Assembly (NCBI GenBank): GCA_900545585.1
Contig: UQZR01000038.1
Coordinates: 1 to 9,495, forward strand
Direction: 5' to 3'
Length of the DNA stretch: 9,495 nucleotides
Origin: an uncultured Eubacteriales bacterium
GTDB taxonomy: Bacteria; Bacillota; Clostridia; Oscillospirales; Oscillospiraceae
Below, one piece after another: positions 1 to 7,227 of the stretch (within the stretch, counting starts at the first letter, position 1; the number at the start of each line of letters is the position of its first letter). A program made the translations under genes and the position numbers. The notes beneath the pieces are model-generated. The model was not told the origin of the DNA and did no database searches. It worked only from the letters and a program-made list of their open reading frames with translations.

Positions 1-51
1 CACCTTACCGGAGGTATCGGGAACCTGCTTCACAGTGACGATGATTTTCAT
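1..51 (-). CDS. etfB: Electron transfer flavoprotein subunit beta, N-terminal fragment (runs off window)
   Basis: Only the first 17 codons are inside the window. They translate to MKIIVTVKQVPDTSGKV, which matches the characteristic EtfB start (MKIxVxVKQVPDT). EtfB pairs with EtfA to form the FAD/AMP-containing electron transfer flavoprotein, which carries electrons to or from acyl-CoA dehydrogenases in the cytoplasm. The ATG at 51 is preceded by a strong site, GAGGAGGT, at 69-62. That site lies just past the acyl-CoA dehydrogenase stop at 72, so the two genes are almost certainly co-transcribed. The order acd-etfB is the usual one in clostridial bcd-etfBA clusters, so etfA is expected beyond the edge (inference). 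The fragment is too short to tell whether this Etf belongs to the electron-bifurcating class. Confidence 0.88.
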   Translation of the reverse strand, partial: MKIIVTVKQVPDTSGKV

Positions 52-61
52 TTTACCTTTT

Positions 62-69
62 ACCTCCTC
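62..69 (-). promoter_or_regulatory. Ribosome binding site of etfB
   Basis: On the minus strand this reads GAGGAGGT, with 10 bases between it and the ATG at 51. It sits in the 20-base gap behind the acyl-CoA dehydrogenase stop codon. It supports an intact etfB start at the window edge. Confidence 0.8.
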
Positions 70-71
70 AA

Positions 72-1217
72 TTACTTGCCCAGCACGGCGCGGGAAATGA
101 CCACCTTGTGGATCTCGCTGGTGCCTTCGTAAATTTCCGTGATCTTTGCATCGCGGTACATCCGCTCCAGAGGATAGTCGTGCATATAGCCGTAGCCGCC
201 GTGGATCTGCAGTGCCAGATTCGTGACGAACCGCGCGTTTTCAGAGGCGTTGAGCTTGCACATAGCCGCCTCCTTGCCGAAGGGCTTGCCGCTGTCATCC
301 AGATACGCGGCGTAGTAGGTCAGCCACTTGGCCGCCTCAGTCTTGGTAGCCATATCCGCCACATACCACTGCAGACCCTGCAGCGTGGCGATGGGCTTAC
401 CGAACTGGACACGTTCGTGCATATATTTCACCGTCAGCTCCAGCGCGCCCTCGGCAAGGCCGATGCTCTGGGCGCCCACGCCGATGCGGGCGCCGTCCAG
501 CGCCTGCATGGCGATCTTGAAGCCCTTGCCCTCCTGCCCCAGCAGGTTCTCCGCCGGTACGCGGCAATCCTCGAAGATCAGTTCCGCGGTCTCGCTGCCC
601 CGCAGGCCCATCTTGTTCTCCACCTTGCCCACCGTGAAGCCGGGCGTACCGGCCTCCACAATGATGGCGGACATCCCCTTCAGCCCCGCAGCGGGGTTCG
701 TCAGGGCGAACACCACCAGCACACCGGCGCGGCTGCCGCCGGAGATGAAGCATTTGGTGCCGTTGAGCACATACTCATTGGTCTCCGTATCCAGAATGGC
801 CGTGGTCTGGGCCCGGGCCGCGTCGCTGCCGGCGCCGGGCTCCGTCAGGGCAAAGGCGCCCAGCTCGCCGCCCTTGGTCAGGCGGGGCAGGTACTTCTGC
901 TTCTGGGCCTCGGTGCCGTACTTGGCGATGGCCTGGGGCGCGATGAGGTGGATGGACAGGGTGGCTGCGGAAGCCATGCACTTCTTGGCGAACTCGGACA
1001 CCGCGATGACCTCCTCGGTCATGCCGCCGCCCACACCGCCGTACTCCTTGGGCACACCGATGCCGGTGAAGCCGTAACGTGCCATCTGCTTGAAGTTCTC
1101 CACGGGGAAAACGTGGGTCTCATCCAGCTCCGCCGCGGTGGGCTCCAGTGTATTTTCTGCAAACTGCTGTGCCGCCTTCTTCAGCAAAGCCTGCTCTTTT
1201 GTCAGTTCAAAATTCAT
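72..1217 (-). CDS. Acyl-CoA dehydrogenase, short-chain (butyryl-CoA dehydrogenase-like)
   Basis: This 381-residue cytoplasmic flavoenzyme is the normal length for the family. It interconverts acyl-CoA and trans-2-enoyl-CoA using FAD and passes electrons through Etf. Visible marks are the FAD-contact segment FALTEPGAGSD (122-132), NGTKCFISGG (152-161), DGARIG (241-246), ERVQFGKP (268-275), QIHGGYGY (337-344), and the catalytic base E364 in IYEGTSEIH (362-370). The start is the ATG at 1217, because AAAGGAG lies a few bases upstream. An earlier in-frame ATG at 1253 would sit inside the upstream gene's 3' end and lacks a site. The gene is 26 bases behind the hydratase and 20 bases ahead of etfB. 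This arrangement resembles clostridial bcd-etfBA, but the chain-length preference cannot be read safely, so no symbol is given. Glutaryl-, isovaleryl- or acryloyl-CoA-type activity remains possible. Confidence 0.93.
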   Translation of the reverse strand: MNFELTKEQALLKKAAQQFAENTLEPTAAELDETHVFPVENFKQMARYGFTGIGVPKEYGGVGGGMTEEVIAVSEFAKKCMASAATLSIHLIAPQAIAKYGTEAQKQKYLPRLTKGGELGAFALTEPGAGSDAARAQTTAILDTETNEYVLNGTKCFISGGSRAGVLVVFALTNPAAGLKGMSAIIVEAGTPGFTVGKVENKMGLRGSETAELIFEDCRVPAENLLGQEGKGFKIAMQALDGARIGVGAQSIGLAEGALELTVKYMHERVQFGKPIATLQGLQWYVADMATKTEAAKWLTYYAAYLDDSGKPFGKEAAMCKLNASENARFVTNLALQIHGGYGYMHDYPLERMYRDAKITEIYEGTSEIHKVVISRAVLGK

Positions 1218-1243
1218 GTCTTGCTCCTTTCTCTTCCGATCCT

Positions 1244-2125
1244 CTATTTCCATTCAAAAACGCCGCGGTTCAGCACGGGTTTTCCTGTTTTCAAATTCAT
1301 CAGGCGGAAGTATGCCTGCTTCTCACCTGCATGCCACAGCTCCAGCCGCACCGGCGTATCCGGATACAGCACGCTGCTCATCTGGGCGGCCATGCGCGTC
1401 ATGCGCTCCGGCTCCCCGGGGATCAGGGCCGCTATCGCCATCCGGCAGGCAAAGCCGAAGGAACAAAGGCCCTGCATAAAGGAGGACTCAAAGCCCATCT
1501 TCCGCGCATATTCCGGATCTACATGCACCAGATTGGTGTCCCCCGTCAGCCGGTACAGCAGATTCTGCACGGGGCTGATATAGTCGTCTGCTTCCACATC
1601 CGGCTTCCGCTCCGGAATGACCACGGGGCTCTTGGGCATGGGCTTTCCGCCAAAGCCGCCGGCCTCGTGGAAAAATGTGGTGGAATAATTGGTGCAGACC
1701 GCGTTGCCGGCCTCGTCCCGCACATCCACCCGCGTCTTGATCACCGCGCCCTTGCCTTCGCCCCGATCGTACACGTCGGTGATCACATCCTGATACTGAA
1801 ACGTTCCCTTGATCGGATCGATGGGGCGGTGCATGATGATCTCATGATCCATGTTCAAAAAAGAAATGGTGGGCTTGATCAGTTCGTTGGCGATCATGGA
1901 GGCGGGCAGCGGCATCCATTGATACGGCTTTACATTCACCGTGCCCCAGTAGGGGATCGTCCCGTAGGTGGGCAGCGCTTTCAGAACCTTTTCATAGGTG
2001 TATTGCAGATCCTCCGCCTTGGCACCCACCGCCAGCGCGTACAGTGCGATGTCCCGCCAGTTGTACTCCATATAGCGGGGTTCCGTCCGCAGTCCTATCA
2101 GCTGTGTCAGATCGACCTTTTCCAT
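1244..2125 (-). CDS. MaoC-like double-hotdog enoyl-CoA hydratase (hydratase 2 type)
   Basis: The 293-residue product resembles the hydratase-2 part of peroxisomal multifunctional enzyme type 2 over its whole length, with an N-terminal hotdog (about 1-150) and a C-terminal catalytic hotdog (about 170-293). The family hydrates trans-2-enoyl-CoA to (R)-3-hydroxyacyl-CoA, or runs the reverse. The catalytic segment YRLTGDTNLVHVDPEYA (191-207) supplies the expected Asp196 and His201, five residues apart, plus Asn198. GGFGGK (156-161) also matches the family. Two deviations stand out: the usual Pro after Asn is Leu199, and the usual His in the downstream HGLC motif is Gln218 (MQGLC). The ATG at 2125 is chosen because GGGAG lies seven bases upstream. 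The TTG at 2131 would abut that site. A neighbouring acyl-CoA dehydrogenase supports an enoyl-CoA role. A non-catalytic or thioesterase-like hotdog is a less likely alternative. Confidence 0.82.
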   Translation of the reverse strand: MEKVDLTQLIGLRTEPRYMEYNWRDIALYALAVGAKAEDLQYTYEKVLKALPTYGTIPYWGTVNVKPYQWMPLPASMIANELIKPTISFLNMDHEIIMHRPIDPIKGTFQYQDVITDVYDRGEGKGAVIKTRVDVRDEAGNAVCTNYSTTFFHEAGGFGGKPMPKSPVVIPERKPDVEADDYISPVQNLLYRLTGDTNLVHVDPEYARKMGFESSFMQGLCSFGFACRMAIAALIPGEPERMTRMAAQMSSVLYPDTPVRLELWHAGEKQAYFRLMNLKTGKPVLNRGVFEWK

Positions 2126-2161
2126 GGTCAAGCTCCCTTCTCGTATTGTTTTACCTCAGAA

Positions 2162-2194
2162 ACGGGCGCACCAACACGGAGTTGGTGCGCCCGT
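2162..2194 (-). terminator. Perfect 14-bp intergenic hairpin, possible attenuator or processing site
   Basis: An uninterrupted inverted repeat pairs 2162-2175 with 2181-2194 around a five-base loop. It begins 29 bases after the nifJ stop and ends 36 bases before the hydratase ATG. Neither strand has a real T-run after it; the minus strand continues TTCTGAGG. It is therefore not a textbook intrinsic terminator. It could weaken read-through, stabilise the nifJ transcript end, or mark processing. A weaker hairpin (2201-2205 with 2214-2218) lies between it and nifJ. Confidence 0.55.
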
Positions 2195-2223
2195 CTGTCG
2201 CAGGCGCAACGCTGCCTGGCTCT

Positions 2224-5200
2224 TTATTCCTTTTCGGCAGCCAGCTTCTTGTAGTAGGCCAGCCGCTCCATGGCGTCCTTCTCGGTCTTTTCCAGAAGGC
2301 CCTCCGCCTCATCGGGGAACGCCTTCAGCAGGGAGGCGTAGCGGACCTCGTTCATCAGGAACTCGCGGAAGGACATGGTGGGCTCCTTGGAATCCAGCGT
2401 GAAGGGATTCACGCCGGTACCCACCAGCTGGGGATTGTAGCGATACAGCGCCCAGTAGCCGCAGTCCACGGCGTGCTTGGCTTCCATCTGGCTCAGACCC
2501 ATGCCGGTCTTGATGCCGTGGTTGATGCAGGGGCAGTAAGCGATGACGATGGAGGGGCCGGGATAAGCCTCGGCCTCGGCCAGCGCCTTCAGCGTCTGCG
2601 CCTTGTCGGCGCCGATGCACACCTGCGCCACGTAGATGTAGCCGTAGGTCATGAAGATGCGGCCCAGATCCTTCTTCTTGGTACGCTTGCCGCTGGCGGC
2701 AAACTTGGCGATCGCCGCGGTGGGGGTCGCCTTGGAAGCCTGTCCGCCGGTATTGGAATACACCTCGGTATCCAGCACCAGAACGTTGATGTTCTCGCCG
2801 GCCGCCAGAGCGTGGTCCAGTCCGCCGTAGCCGATGTCGTAAGACCAGCCGTCGCCGCCGATGAGCCACTGGGAACGCTTGGGCAGATAGTCCTTGTTCT
2901 CGTACAGCTCGGTCAGCAGTTCGCTGCTCTCCTTCACGGGCCCCAGAGCGGCGATCACGCGGTCCGCGCGCTCGCGGGTGCCCTCGGACACCATCTGGTT
3001 GTCCAGCCAGTCCGTCAGCGCCGCATCCAGCTCGCTGCTGGCGTGGAGCTCCAGGATCTTCTTGGCCAGAGAGGCCATCTCCTTCTGCACCTGACGGGTG
3101 CCCAGGAACATGCCCAGGCCGAATTCGCCGGTATCTTCAAACAGGGAGCTGTTCCACGCGGGGCCGCGGCCCTTTTCATTCTTGCAGTAAGGCGCGGAGG
3201 GCACGCTGCCGGAGAACACATGGGCGCAGCCGGCGGAGTTGGCGATCATCATGCGGTCGCCGAACAGCTGGGTGACCAGCTTGATGTAGGGCGTCTCGCC
3301 GCAGCCGGCGCAGGCGCCGGAGAACTCGAACAGGGGCTTTTCGAACTGGCTGCCCTTGACGGTGAGCTTGTTGAAGGGGTTCTTCTTCTCGGGCAGAGCG
3401 GCCACGTAGTCCCAGCGAGCGGCCTCGTCCTGCTCCTGCTCCAGCAGGCGCATATCCAGAGCCTTCTCCTTGGCGGGGCACACGTTGACGCAGTTGCCGC
3501 AGCCGGTGCAGTCGTTGGGGGAAATGGCGATGCGGAACTGATACTCCTTGGCGCCGTTGGCAGGCTTGGTCACATAGCCCTCGGGAGCCGCCGCAGTCTC
3601 TTCCGGTGTGGTCAGGATGGGACGGATGCAGCCGTGGGGGCACACAAAGGAGCACTGGTTGCACTGGATGCACTTCTCGGCGTCCCAGTGGGGCACGCGG
3701 ATGGCAACGCCGCGCTTTTCGTAAGCGGAGGTGCCGGTAGGATACGCGCCGTCCTGCACGGGCAGCAGGCCGCTGACGGGGATGTTGTCGCCCTCCATGC
3801 GGTTCACGGGCTCCAGGAAGTTCCTGATGTAGTCAGGCACCTCTCTGGTCTCGGCCGCAGGCGCGTCCACAGCGTCCGCCCAAGACGCGGGCACAGCCAC
3901 CTCGTGAAGGCCGGTGATGCCCTGATCCACGGCGGCACAGTTCATGGCCACCACATCGTCGCCCTTCTTGCCGTAGGTCACGGCGATGGAATCCTTCAGA
4001 TACTTGACGGCATCCTGAATGGGGATGATGTCCGCCAGCTTGAAGAACGCGGACTGCATGATCATATTGGTGCGGTTGCCCAGACCCAGATTGCGGGCGA
4101 TGTCCACAGCGTCGATGGTGTAGAACCGGATGTGGTGCTGCGCCAGATAGCGCTTCATCTCGGCGGGCAGGTTGTGCTCCAGCGCCGCATCGTCCCACAT
4201 GGTGTTCAGCAGGAATGTGCCGCCATCCTTCAGACCGGCCAGAACGTCATACTTGCTGACATAGGACTGCTGGGAGCAGGAGATGAAGTCCGCCTTGTCG
4301 ATCAGATAGGTGGAGCGGATGGGGGTGTCGCCAAAGCGCAGATGGGATACGGTGACGCCGCCGGACTTCTTGGAGTCGTAGGCGAAATAAGCCTGCGCAT
4401 ACTTGTCGGTGTTGTCGCCGATGATCTTCACGGCGCTCTTGTTGGCACCCACGGTGCCGTCGGAGCCCAGGCCCCAGAACTTGCAGGCGGTGGTGCCGGC
4501 ATGGTCGATGGCGATCTCATCCACGGCAGGCAGATTGCTGTCGTACATGTCGTCGATGATGCCCACGGTGAAATGATCTTTGGGACACGCGGCCTTCATG
4601 TTCTCAAACACCTGATAGATGTGGTACGGACGAATGTCCTTGCCGCCCACGCCGATACGGCCGCCCACCACCACGGGCTGATGCTCTCTGCCGTAGAACG
4701 CGGTCTTGACATCCATGTACAGGGGCTCAGCCTGCGCATTGATCTCCTTGACGCGGTCCAGCGCGGTAATGACCTTCACGGTCTTGGGGATGTATTTGAA
4801 GAAGTGCTCCAGAGAGAACGGGCGGTACAGATGCACGGTCAGCAGGCCGACCTTCTCGCCCTTGGCGTTCAGCGCGTCCACCACTTCCTCGATGGTCTGG
4901 GTCATGGAGCCGATGGCCACGATCATGCGCTCCGCATCCGGCGCGCCGTAGTAGTTGAACAAGTGGTAATCCCGTCCGGTGAGCTTGTTGATCTCACCCA
5001 TGTAGGATTCTACCACATCGGGCAGTTCTTTCCAATACTTATTGATGACCTCGCGCTGCTGGAAGTGGATATCGGCGTTCTGCACGGTGCCGCGGACGCT
5101 GGGATGATCGGGATTCATGGCGCTGCGGCGGAAGGCATTGATGGCGTCCTTGTCTACCAGCTGTGCCAGCTCGTCATACTCCAGCACCTCGATCTTCTGG

Positions 5201-5742
5201 ATCTCGTGGCTGGTGCGGAAGCCGTCAAAGAAGTGCAGGAACGGCACGCGGCCCTTGATGGCGCTCAGGTGTGCCACGGCTGCCATGTCCATGGCCTGCT
5301 GCACGCTGGCAGAGGACAGCATGGCAAAGCCGGTGGTACGGATGGTCATCACATCGCTGTGGTCGCAGAAGATGCCCAGACCGTTGGAGGCCACCAGTCG
5401 GGAGGCCACATGGAACACGCCGGGCAGCAGCTCGCCTGCGATCTTGAACATATTGGGGATCATCAGCATCAGGCCCTGAGAGGAGGTGTAGGTGCTGGTG
5501 AGGGCGCCCGCCTGCAGGGAACCGTGAACGGCGCCGGAAGCGCCGCCCTCGGACTGCATCTCTACCACCTGCACGGTCTCGCCGAAGATATTCTTCTTGC
5601 CGGTGGCGGCCCACTCATCAATGTGCTGGGCCATGTCGGAGGAAGGGGTAATGGGGTAGATGGCGGCCACGTCGGTAAAGGCATAGGAAGCGTATGCCGC
5701 CGCGGTGTTGCCGTCCATGGATTTCATTCTGCGTTTCGTCAT
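2224..5742 (-). CDS. nifJ: Pyruvate:ferredoxin (flavodoxin) oxidoreductase, single-chain
   Basis: This 1172-residue homodimer-type PFOR converts pyruvate and CoA to acetyl-CoA, CO2 and reduced ferredoxin. Domains in order are the pyrimidine-binding domain (about 1-250, with IYPITPSS at 28-35, E65 and R115), a transketolase C-terminal-like domain (about 255-400), the gamma/EKR region (about 415-640), a two-cluster ferredoxin domain (C691, C694, C697, C701 and C745, C748, C751, C755), and the thiamine-diphosphate domain (about 800-1130). The last carries GGDGWSYDIG (962-971), DTEVYSNTGG (991-1000) and proximal-cluster ligands C811, C814, C839 and C1072. All key residues are present. The protein ends near 1172, so it lacks the long C-terminal extension of the Desulfovibrio africanus enzyme. 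The ATG at 5742 has AAAGGAG eight bases upstream. Only 18 bases separate it from the aminotransferase stop, so the two are co-transcribed. Use of another 2-oxo acid cannot be excluded. Confidence 0.96.
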   Translation of the reverse strand: MTKRRMKSMDGNTAAAYASYAFTDVAAIYPITPSSDMAQHIDEWAATGKKNIFGETVQVVEMQSEGGASGAVHGSLQAGALTSTYTSSQGLMLMIPNMFKIAGELLPGVFHVASRLVASNGLGIFCDHSDVMTIRTTGFAMLSSASVQQAMDMAAVAHLSAIKGRVPFLHFFDGFRTSHEIQKIEVLEYDELAQLVDKDAINAFRRSAMNPDHPSVRGTVQNADIHFQQREVINKYWKELPDVVESYMGEINKLTGRDYHLFNYYGAPDAERMIVAIGSMTQTIEEVVDALNAKGEKVGLLTVHLYRPFSLEHFFKYIPKTVKVITALDRVKEINAQAEPLYMDVKTAFYGREHQPVVVGGRIGVGGKDIRPYHIYQVFENMKAACPKDHFTVGIIDDMYDSNLPAVDEIAIDHAGTTACKFWGLGSDGTVGANKSAVKIIGDNTDKYAQAYFAYDSKKSGGVTVSHLRFGDTPIRSTYLIDKADFISCSQQSYVSKYDVLAGLKDGGTFLLNTMWDDAALEHNLPAEMKRYLAQHHIRFYTIDAVDIARNLGLGNRTNMIMQSAFFKLADIIPIQDAVKYLKDSIAVTYGKKGDDVVAMNCAAVDQGITGLHEVAVPASWADAVDAPAAETREVPDYIRNFLEPVNRMEGDNIPVSGLLPVQDGAYPTGTSAYEKRGVAIRVPHWDAEKCIQCNQCSFVCPHGCIRPILTTPEETAAAPEGYVTKPANGAKEYQFRIAISPNDCTGCGNCVNVCPAKEKALDMRLLEQEQDEAARWDYVAALPEKKNPFNKLTVKGSQFEKPLFEFSGACAGCGETPYIKLVTQLFGDRMMIANSAGCAHVFSGSVPSAPYCKNEKGRGPAWNSSLFEDTGEFGLGMFLGTRQVQKEMASLAKKILELHASSELDAALTDWLDNQMVSEGTRERADRVIAALGPVKESSELLTELYENKDYLPKRSQWLIGGDGWSYDIGYGGLDHALAAGENINVLVLDTEVYSNTGGQASKATPTAAIAKFAASGKRTKKKDLGRIFMTYGYIYVAQVCIGADKAQTLKALAEAEAYPGPSIVIAYCPCINHGIKTGMGLSQMEAKHAVDCGYWALYRYNPQLVGTGVNPFTLDSKEPTMSFREFLMNEVRYASLLKAFPDEAEGLLEKTEKDAMERLAYYKKLAAEKE

Positions 5743-5760
5743 TTCTGCTGCTCCTTTCGA

Positions 5761-6981
5761 TTACTTGCTCTGCTGAGCCAGTTTCTTCTCGATCAGCTTG
5801 CCCAGCTTCATCACGCCCTCGCGGATCTTCTCCGGAGAATTGTTGCCGAAGCTCATGCGCATGCAGTTGCGGCCCGCGCCGCTGCCGCCCACGAAGAAGC
5901 CCGCGCCGGCCACGAAGGCCACGCCCTCTTCCGGATCGGTGCTGGACTCCTTCAGCAGCTCCGCGGTGTCAATGTCGCCGGGCAGCTCCACCCAGGTGAA
6001 CAGGCCGCCGTCGGGGAAGCTGTGCTTGGTGCCCTCGGGGAAATACTTGTCGATGCACTCCAGCATGGCGTCCCGACGCTGGCGGTACAGGTTGCACAGC
6101 ATCTCGTGGTGTGCGGGATAGTAGCCGCGCTTGAAGAACTCGGCGCACAGCACCTGGGGCAGCATGGAGGTATGGGAGTTGGTGGCGGACTTGGCCTCCG
6201 TCAGATAGTGGATGGTCTCCGGCTCCGCCATCACATAGCCCAGGCGCACGCCGGGGGAGAAGATCTTGGAGAAGCTGTTGGCCACCACCACGTTGCCCAC
6301 GGTGTCGAAGCACTTGATGGGAGGCAGGTCCTCTCCGCTGTATCGAATATCACGGTAGGGGTCGTCCTCCAGCACCAGCACATTGTACTTGGCGGACAGC
6401 TCCGCCACCTTCTTCCGGCGTTCCAGGCTCAGAGTCCGGCCGCTGGGATTCTGGAAGGTGGGGATCACGTAAATCATTTTGGGATGGTACTTCTGGATCT
6501 TCGCCTCCAGATCGTCCATCTTCATGCCGTCCTCGTCCATGTCCACGCCAATGCACTTGGCCTCGAACATCTCAAAAATCTCCACGGAGTGTACGAAGGT
6601 GGGGGATTCTACCAGGATCACGTCGCCCGGGTCAATATAGACCTGGCAGGTCAGGTTGATGCCCTCCAGGCCGCCGGCCACCACCATCACATTATCAGTG
6701 GTACACTTCACACCCTTGGGGAGCAGCAGCTCGTTGACAATGACCTCTTTCATGTCCTTGGTGCCGCTGAGAGGGCCGTACTGCAGAGCCTCCACGCCGC
6801 GCTTGTCCTTCCGGATGACCTCATCCGTCAGCTGGCGCAGGATGTCGATGGGCAGGGCCTCCTTGGCCGGCGCGCCGCCGCCGAAAGAAATAATATCGGG
6901 GTTTGTCATCGCGCCAAATAAGTTGCTGACCACGTTGGCCGTGTAGGCCATGGCGCCCATGCGTTTTGCGTATTGTATCAT
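5761..6981 (-). CDS. PLP-dependent aminotransferase, class I/II fold (2-aminoadipate/aromatic aminotransferase-like)
   Basis: The 406-residue product is a fold-type I aminotransferase of the group related to LysN, ARO8 and the catalytic domain of MocR proteins, but without a DNA-binding domain. It should move an amino group between an amino acid and a 2-oxo acid using pyridoxal phosphate. Visible marks are ISFGGGAP (31-38), YGPLSGTKDMKE (68-79), PTFQNPSGRTLS (174-185, with N178), EDDPYRD (205-211), the Schiff-base lysine K239 in NSFSKIFSPGVRLGY, and R375, the expected carboxylate-binding arginine. The start is the ATG at 6981, where AAGGAGG lies eight bases upstream. An in-frame start at 7128 would add 49 residues with no family match and would cross the predicted promoter. 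It is the first gene of the leftward train. Codon 21 is TTA, the only one in the window's complete genes. The substrate is not determinable from sequence; adjacency to PFOR suggests a link to 2-oxo acid oxidation. Confidence 0.9.
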   Translation of the reverse strand: MIQYAKRMGAMAYTANVVSNLFGAMTNPDIISFGGGAPAKEALPIDILRQLTDEVIRKDKRGVEALQYGPLSGTKDMKEVIVNELLLPKGVKCTTDNVMVVAGGLEGINLTCQVYIDPGDVILVESPTFVHSVEIFEMFEAKCIGVDMDEDGMKMDDLEAKIQKYHPKMIYVIPTFQNPSGRTLSLERRKKVAELSAKYNVLVLEDDPYRDIRYSGEDLPPIKCFDTVGNVVVANSFSKIFSPGVRLGYVMAEPETIHYLTEAKSATNSHTSMLPQVLCAEFFKRGYYPAHHEMLCNLYRQRRDAMLECIDKYFPEGTKHSFPDGGLFTWVELPGDIDTAELLKESSTDPEEGVAFVAGAGFFVGGSGAGRNCMRMSFGNNSPEKIREGVMKLGKLIEKKLAQQSK

Positions 6982-6988
6982 AAAATGC

Positions 6989-6995
6989 TCCTCCT
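6989..6995 (-). promoter_or_regulatory. Ribosome binding site of the aminotransferase
   Basis: The minus strand carries a near-perfect AAGGAGG-type site about eight bases before the ATG at 6981. It fixes the start and argues against the 49-residue-longer reading. Confidence 0.7.
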
Positions 6996-7039
6996 TTTCC
7001 TTACCGCGGTGTTTTCTGCCGCGCCGACACATGGCGGTC

Positions 7040-7049
7040 ATGCCGGTAT
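7040..7049 (-). promoter_or_regulatory. 10-bp element ATACCGGCAT, leftward copy
   Basis: Read in the direction of leftward transcription this is ATACCGGCAT, just downstream of the leftward predicted transcription start (about 7057). The identical 10-mer in the rightward direction lies at 7155-7164. The core is near-palindromic (AT-A/G-CCGG-C/T-AT), as expected for a dimeric repressor site. No regulator gene is in the window, so a function is only inferred. Confidence 0.4.
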
Positions 7050-7063
7050 GGTCGGTTGGCTGC

Positions 7064-7072
7064 ATTGTAGCA
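7064..7072 (-). promoter_or_regulatory. Predicted leftward promoter, extended -10
   Basis: The minus strand reads TGCTACAAT, an extended -10 (TGnTAnAAT) with five of six consensus bases in the hexamer. No good -35 hexamer sits at 17 bases; TTGCGG is 22 bases upstream. Transcription would start near 7057, giving a leader of about 75 bases for the aminotransferase-nifJ genes. Confidence 0.5.
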
Positions 7073-7113
7073 CTATGCGGCGCATCTGTCTCCGCAAGTA
7101 ATTCACACCCCAC

Positions 7114-7128
7114 TTGAATTTTCTTCAA
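7114..7128. promoter_or_regulatory. Inverted repeat TTGAA-N5-TTCAA between the divergent promoters
   Basis: A perfect 5-bp inverted repeat (7114-7118 and 7124-7128) lies between the two predicted -10 elements. It falls about 35-50 bases upstream of the rightward start and further upstream of the leftward one. The position suits a regulator site, but so short a repeat can occur by chance. Confidence 0.25.
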
Positions 7129-7147
7129 CGCAAAGCTGTGCAGAGTG

Positions 7148-7156
7148 TGCTATGAT
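7148..7156 (+). promoter_or_regulatory. Predicted rightward promoter, extended -10
   Basis: TGCTATGAT is an extended -10 with a five-of-six hexamer match (TATGAT). No good -35 occurs at the usual spacing, which is common with extended -10 promoters. The predicted start is near 7163, giving a leader of about 98 bases for the SGNH hydrolase gene. The -10 overlaps the first bases of the 10-bp element at 7155-7164. Confidence 0.5.
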
Positions 7157-7164
7157 ACCGGCAT
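7155..7164 (+). promoter_or_regulatory. 10-bp element ATACCGGCAT, rightward copy
   Basis: This is identical to the leftward copy at 7040-7049 when each is read in its own direction of transcription. The centres are 115 bases apart, close to eleven helical turns. The position over the end of the -10 and the start site would suit repression by occlusion. Confidence 0.4.
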
Positions 7165-7166
7165 AC

Positions 7167-7227
7167 AAGCGAAGCGCTTTGTGCGTTCTGTCTACCGTCT
7201 GAAAAGACGGCGTCGGCAGAAGGCCGA
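7167..7227 (+). other. Leader with three small hairpins before the SGNH hydrolase gene
   Basis: Three short stems follow each other in the predicted leader. They are 7167-7171 with 7175-7179 (loop AAG), 7195-7200 with 7205-7210 (six pairs closed by a GAAA tetraloop), and 7213-7217 with 7223-7227 (loop AGAAG). The ribosome binding site AAGGAGG at 7244-7250 follows 16 bases later. No T-run and no known riboswitch class is recognisable. The stems may simply stabilise the mRNA 5' end. Confidence 0.4.

Noticed and set aside
108..2254. Long plus-strand frames of 491 and 368 codons (108-1583 and 1148-2254)
   Set aside because: They are codon-aligned antisense shadows of the acyl-CoA dehydrogenase and the hydratase, with no plausible protein features.
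2224..5742. Nitrogen fixation role suggested by the name nifJ
   Set aside because: No other nif gene is in the window. Single-chain PFOR is a general fermentation enzyme in Clostridia.
2044..6921. A 1625-codon open frame on the plus strand
   Set aside because: It lies codon-for-codon antisense to nifJ and the aminotransferase, and its His/Gly/Leu/Val-rich translation matches no family. It is open only because the real genes lack TTA, CTA and TCA codons.
6982..7128. An N-terminal extension of the aminotransferase starting at 7128
   Set aside because: The extra 49 residues match nothing in the family, overlap the predicted promoter, and lack a ribosome binding site as good as the AAGGAGG before 6981.
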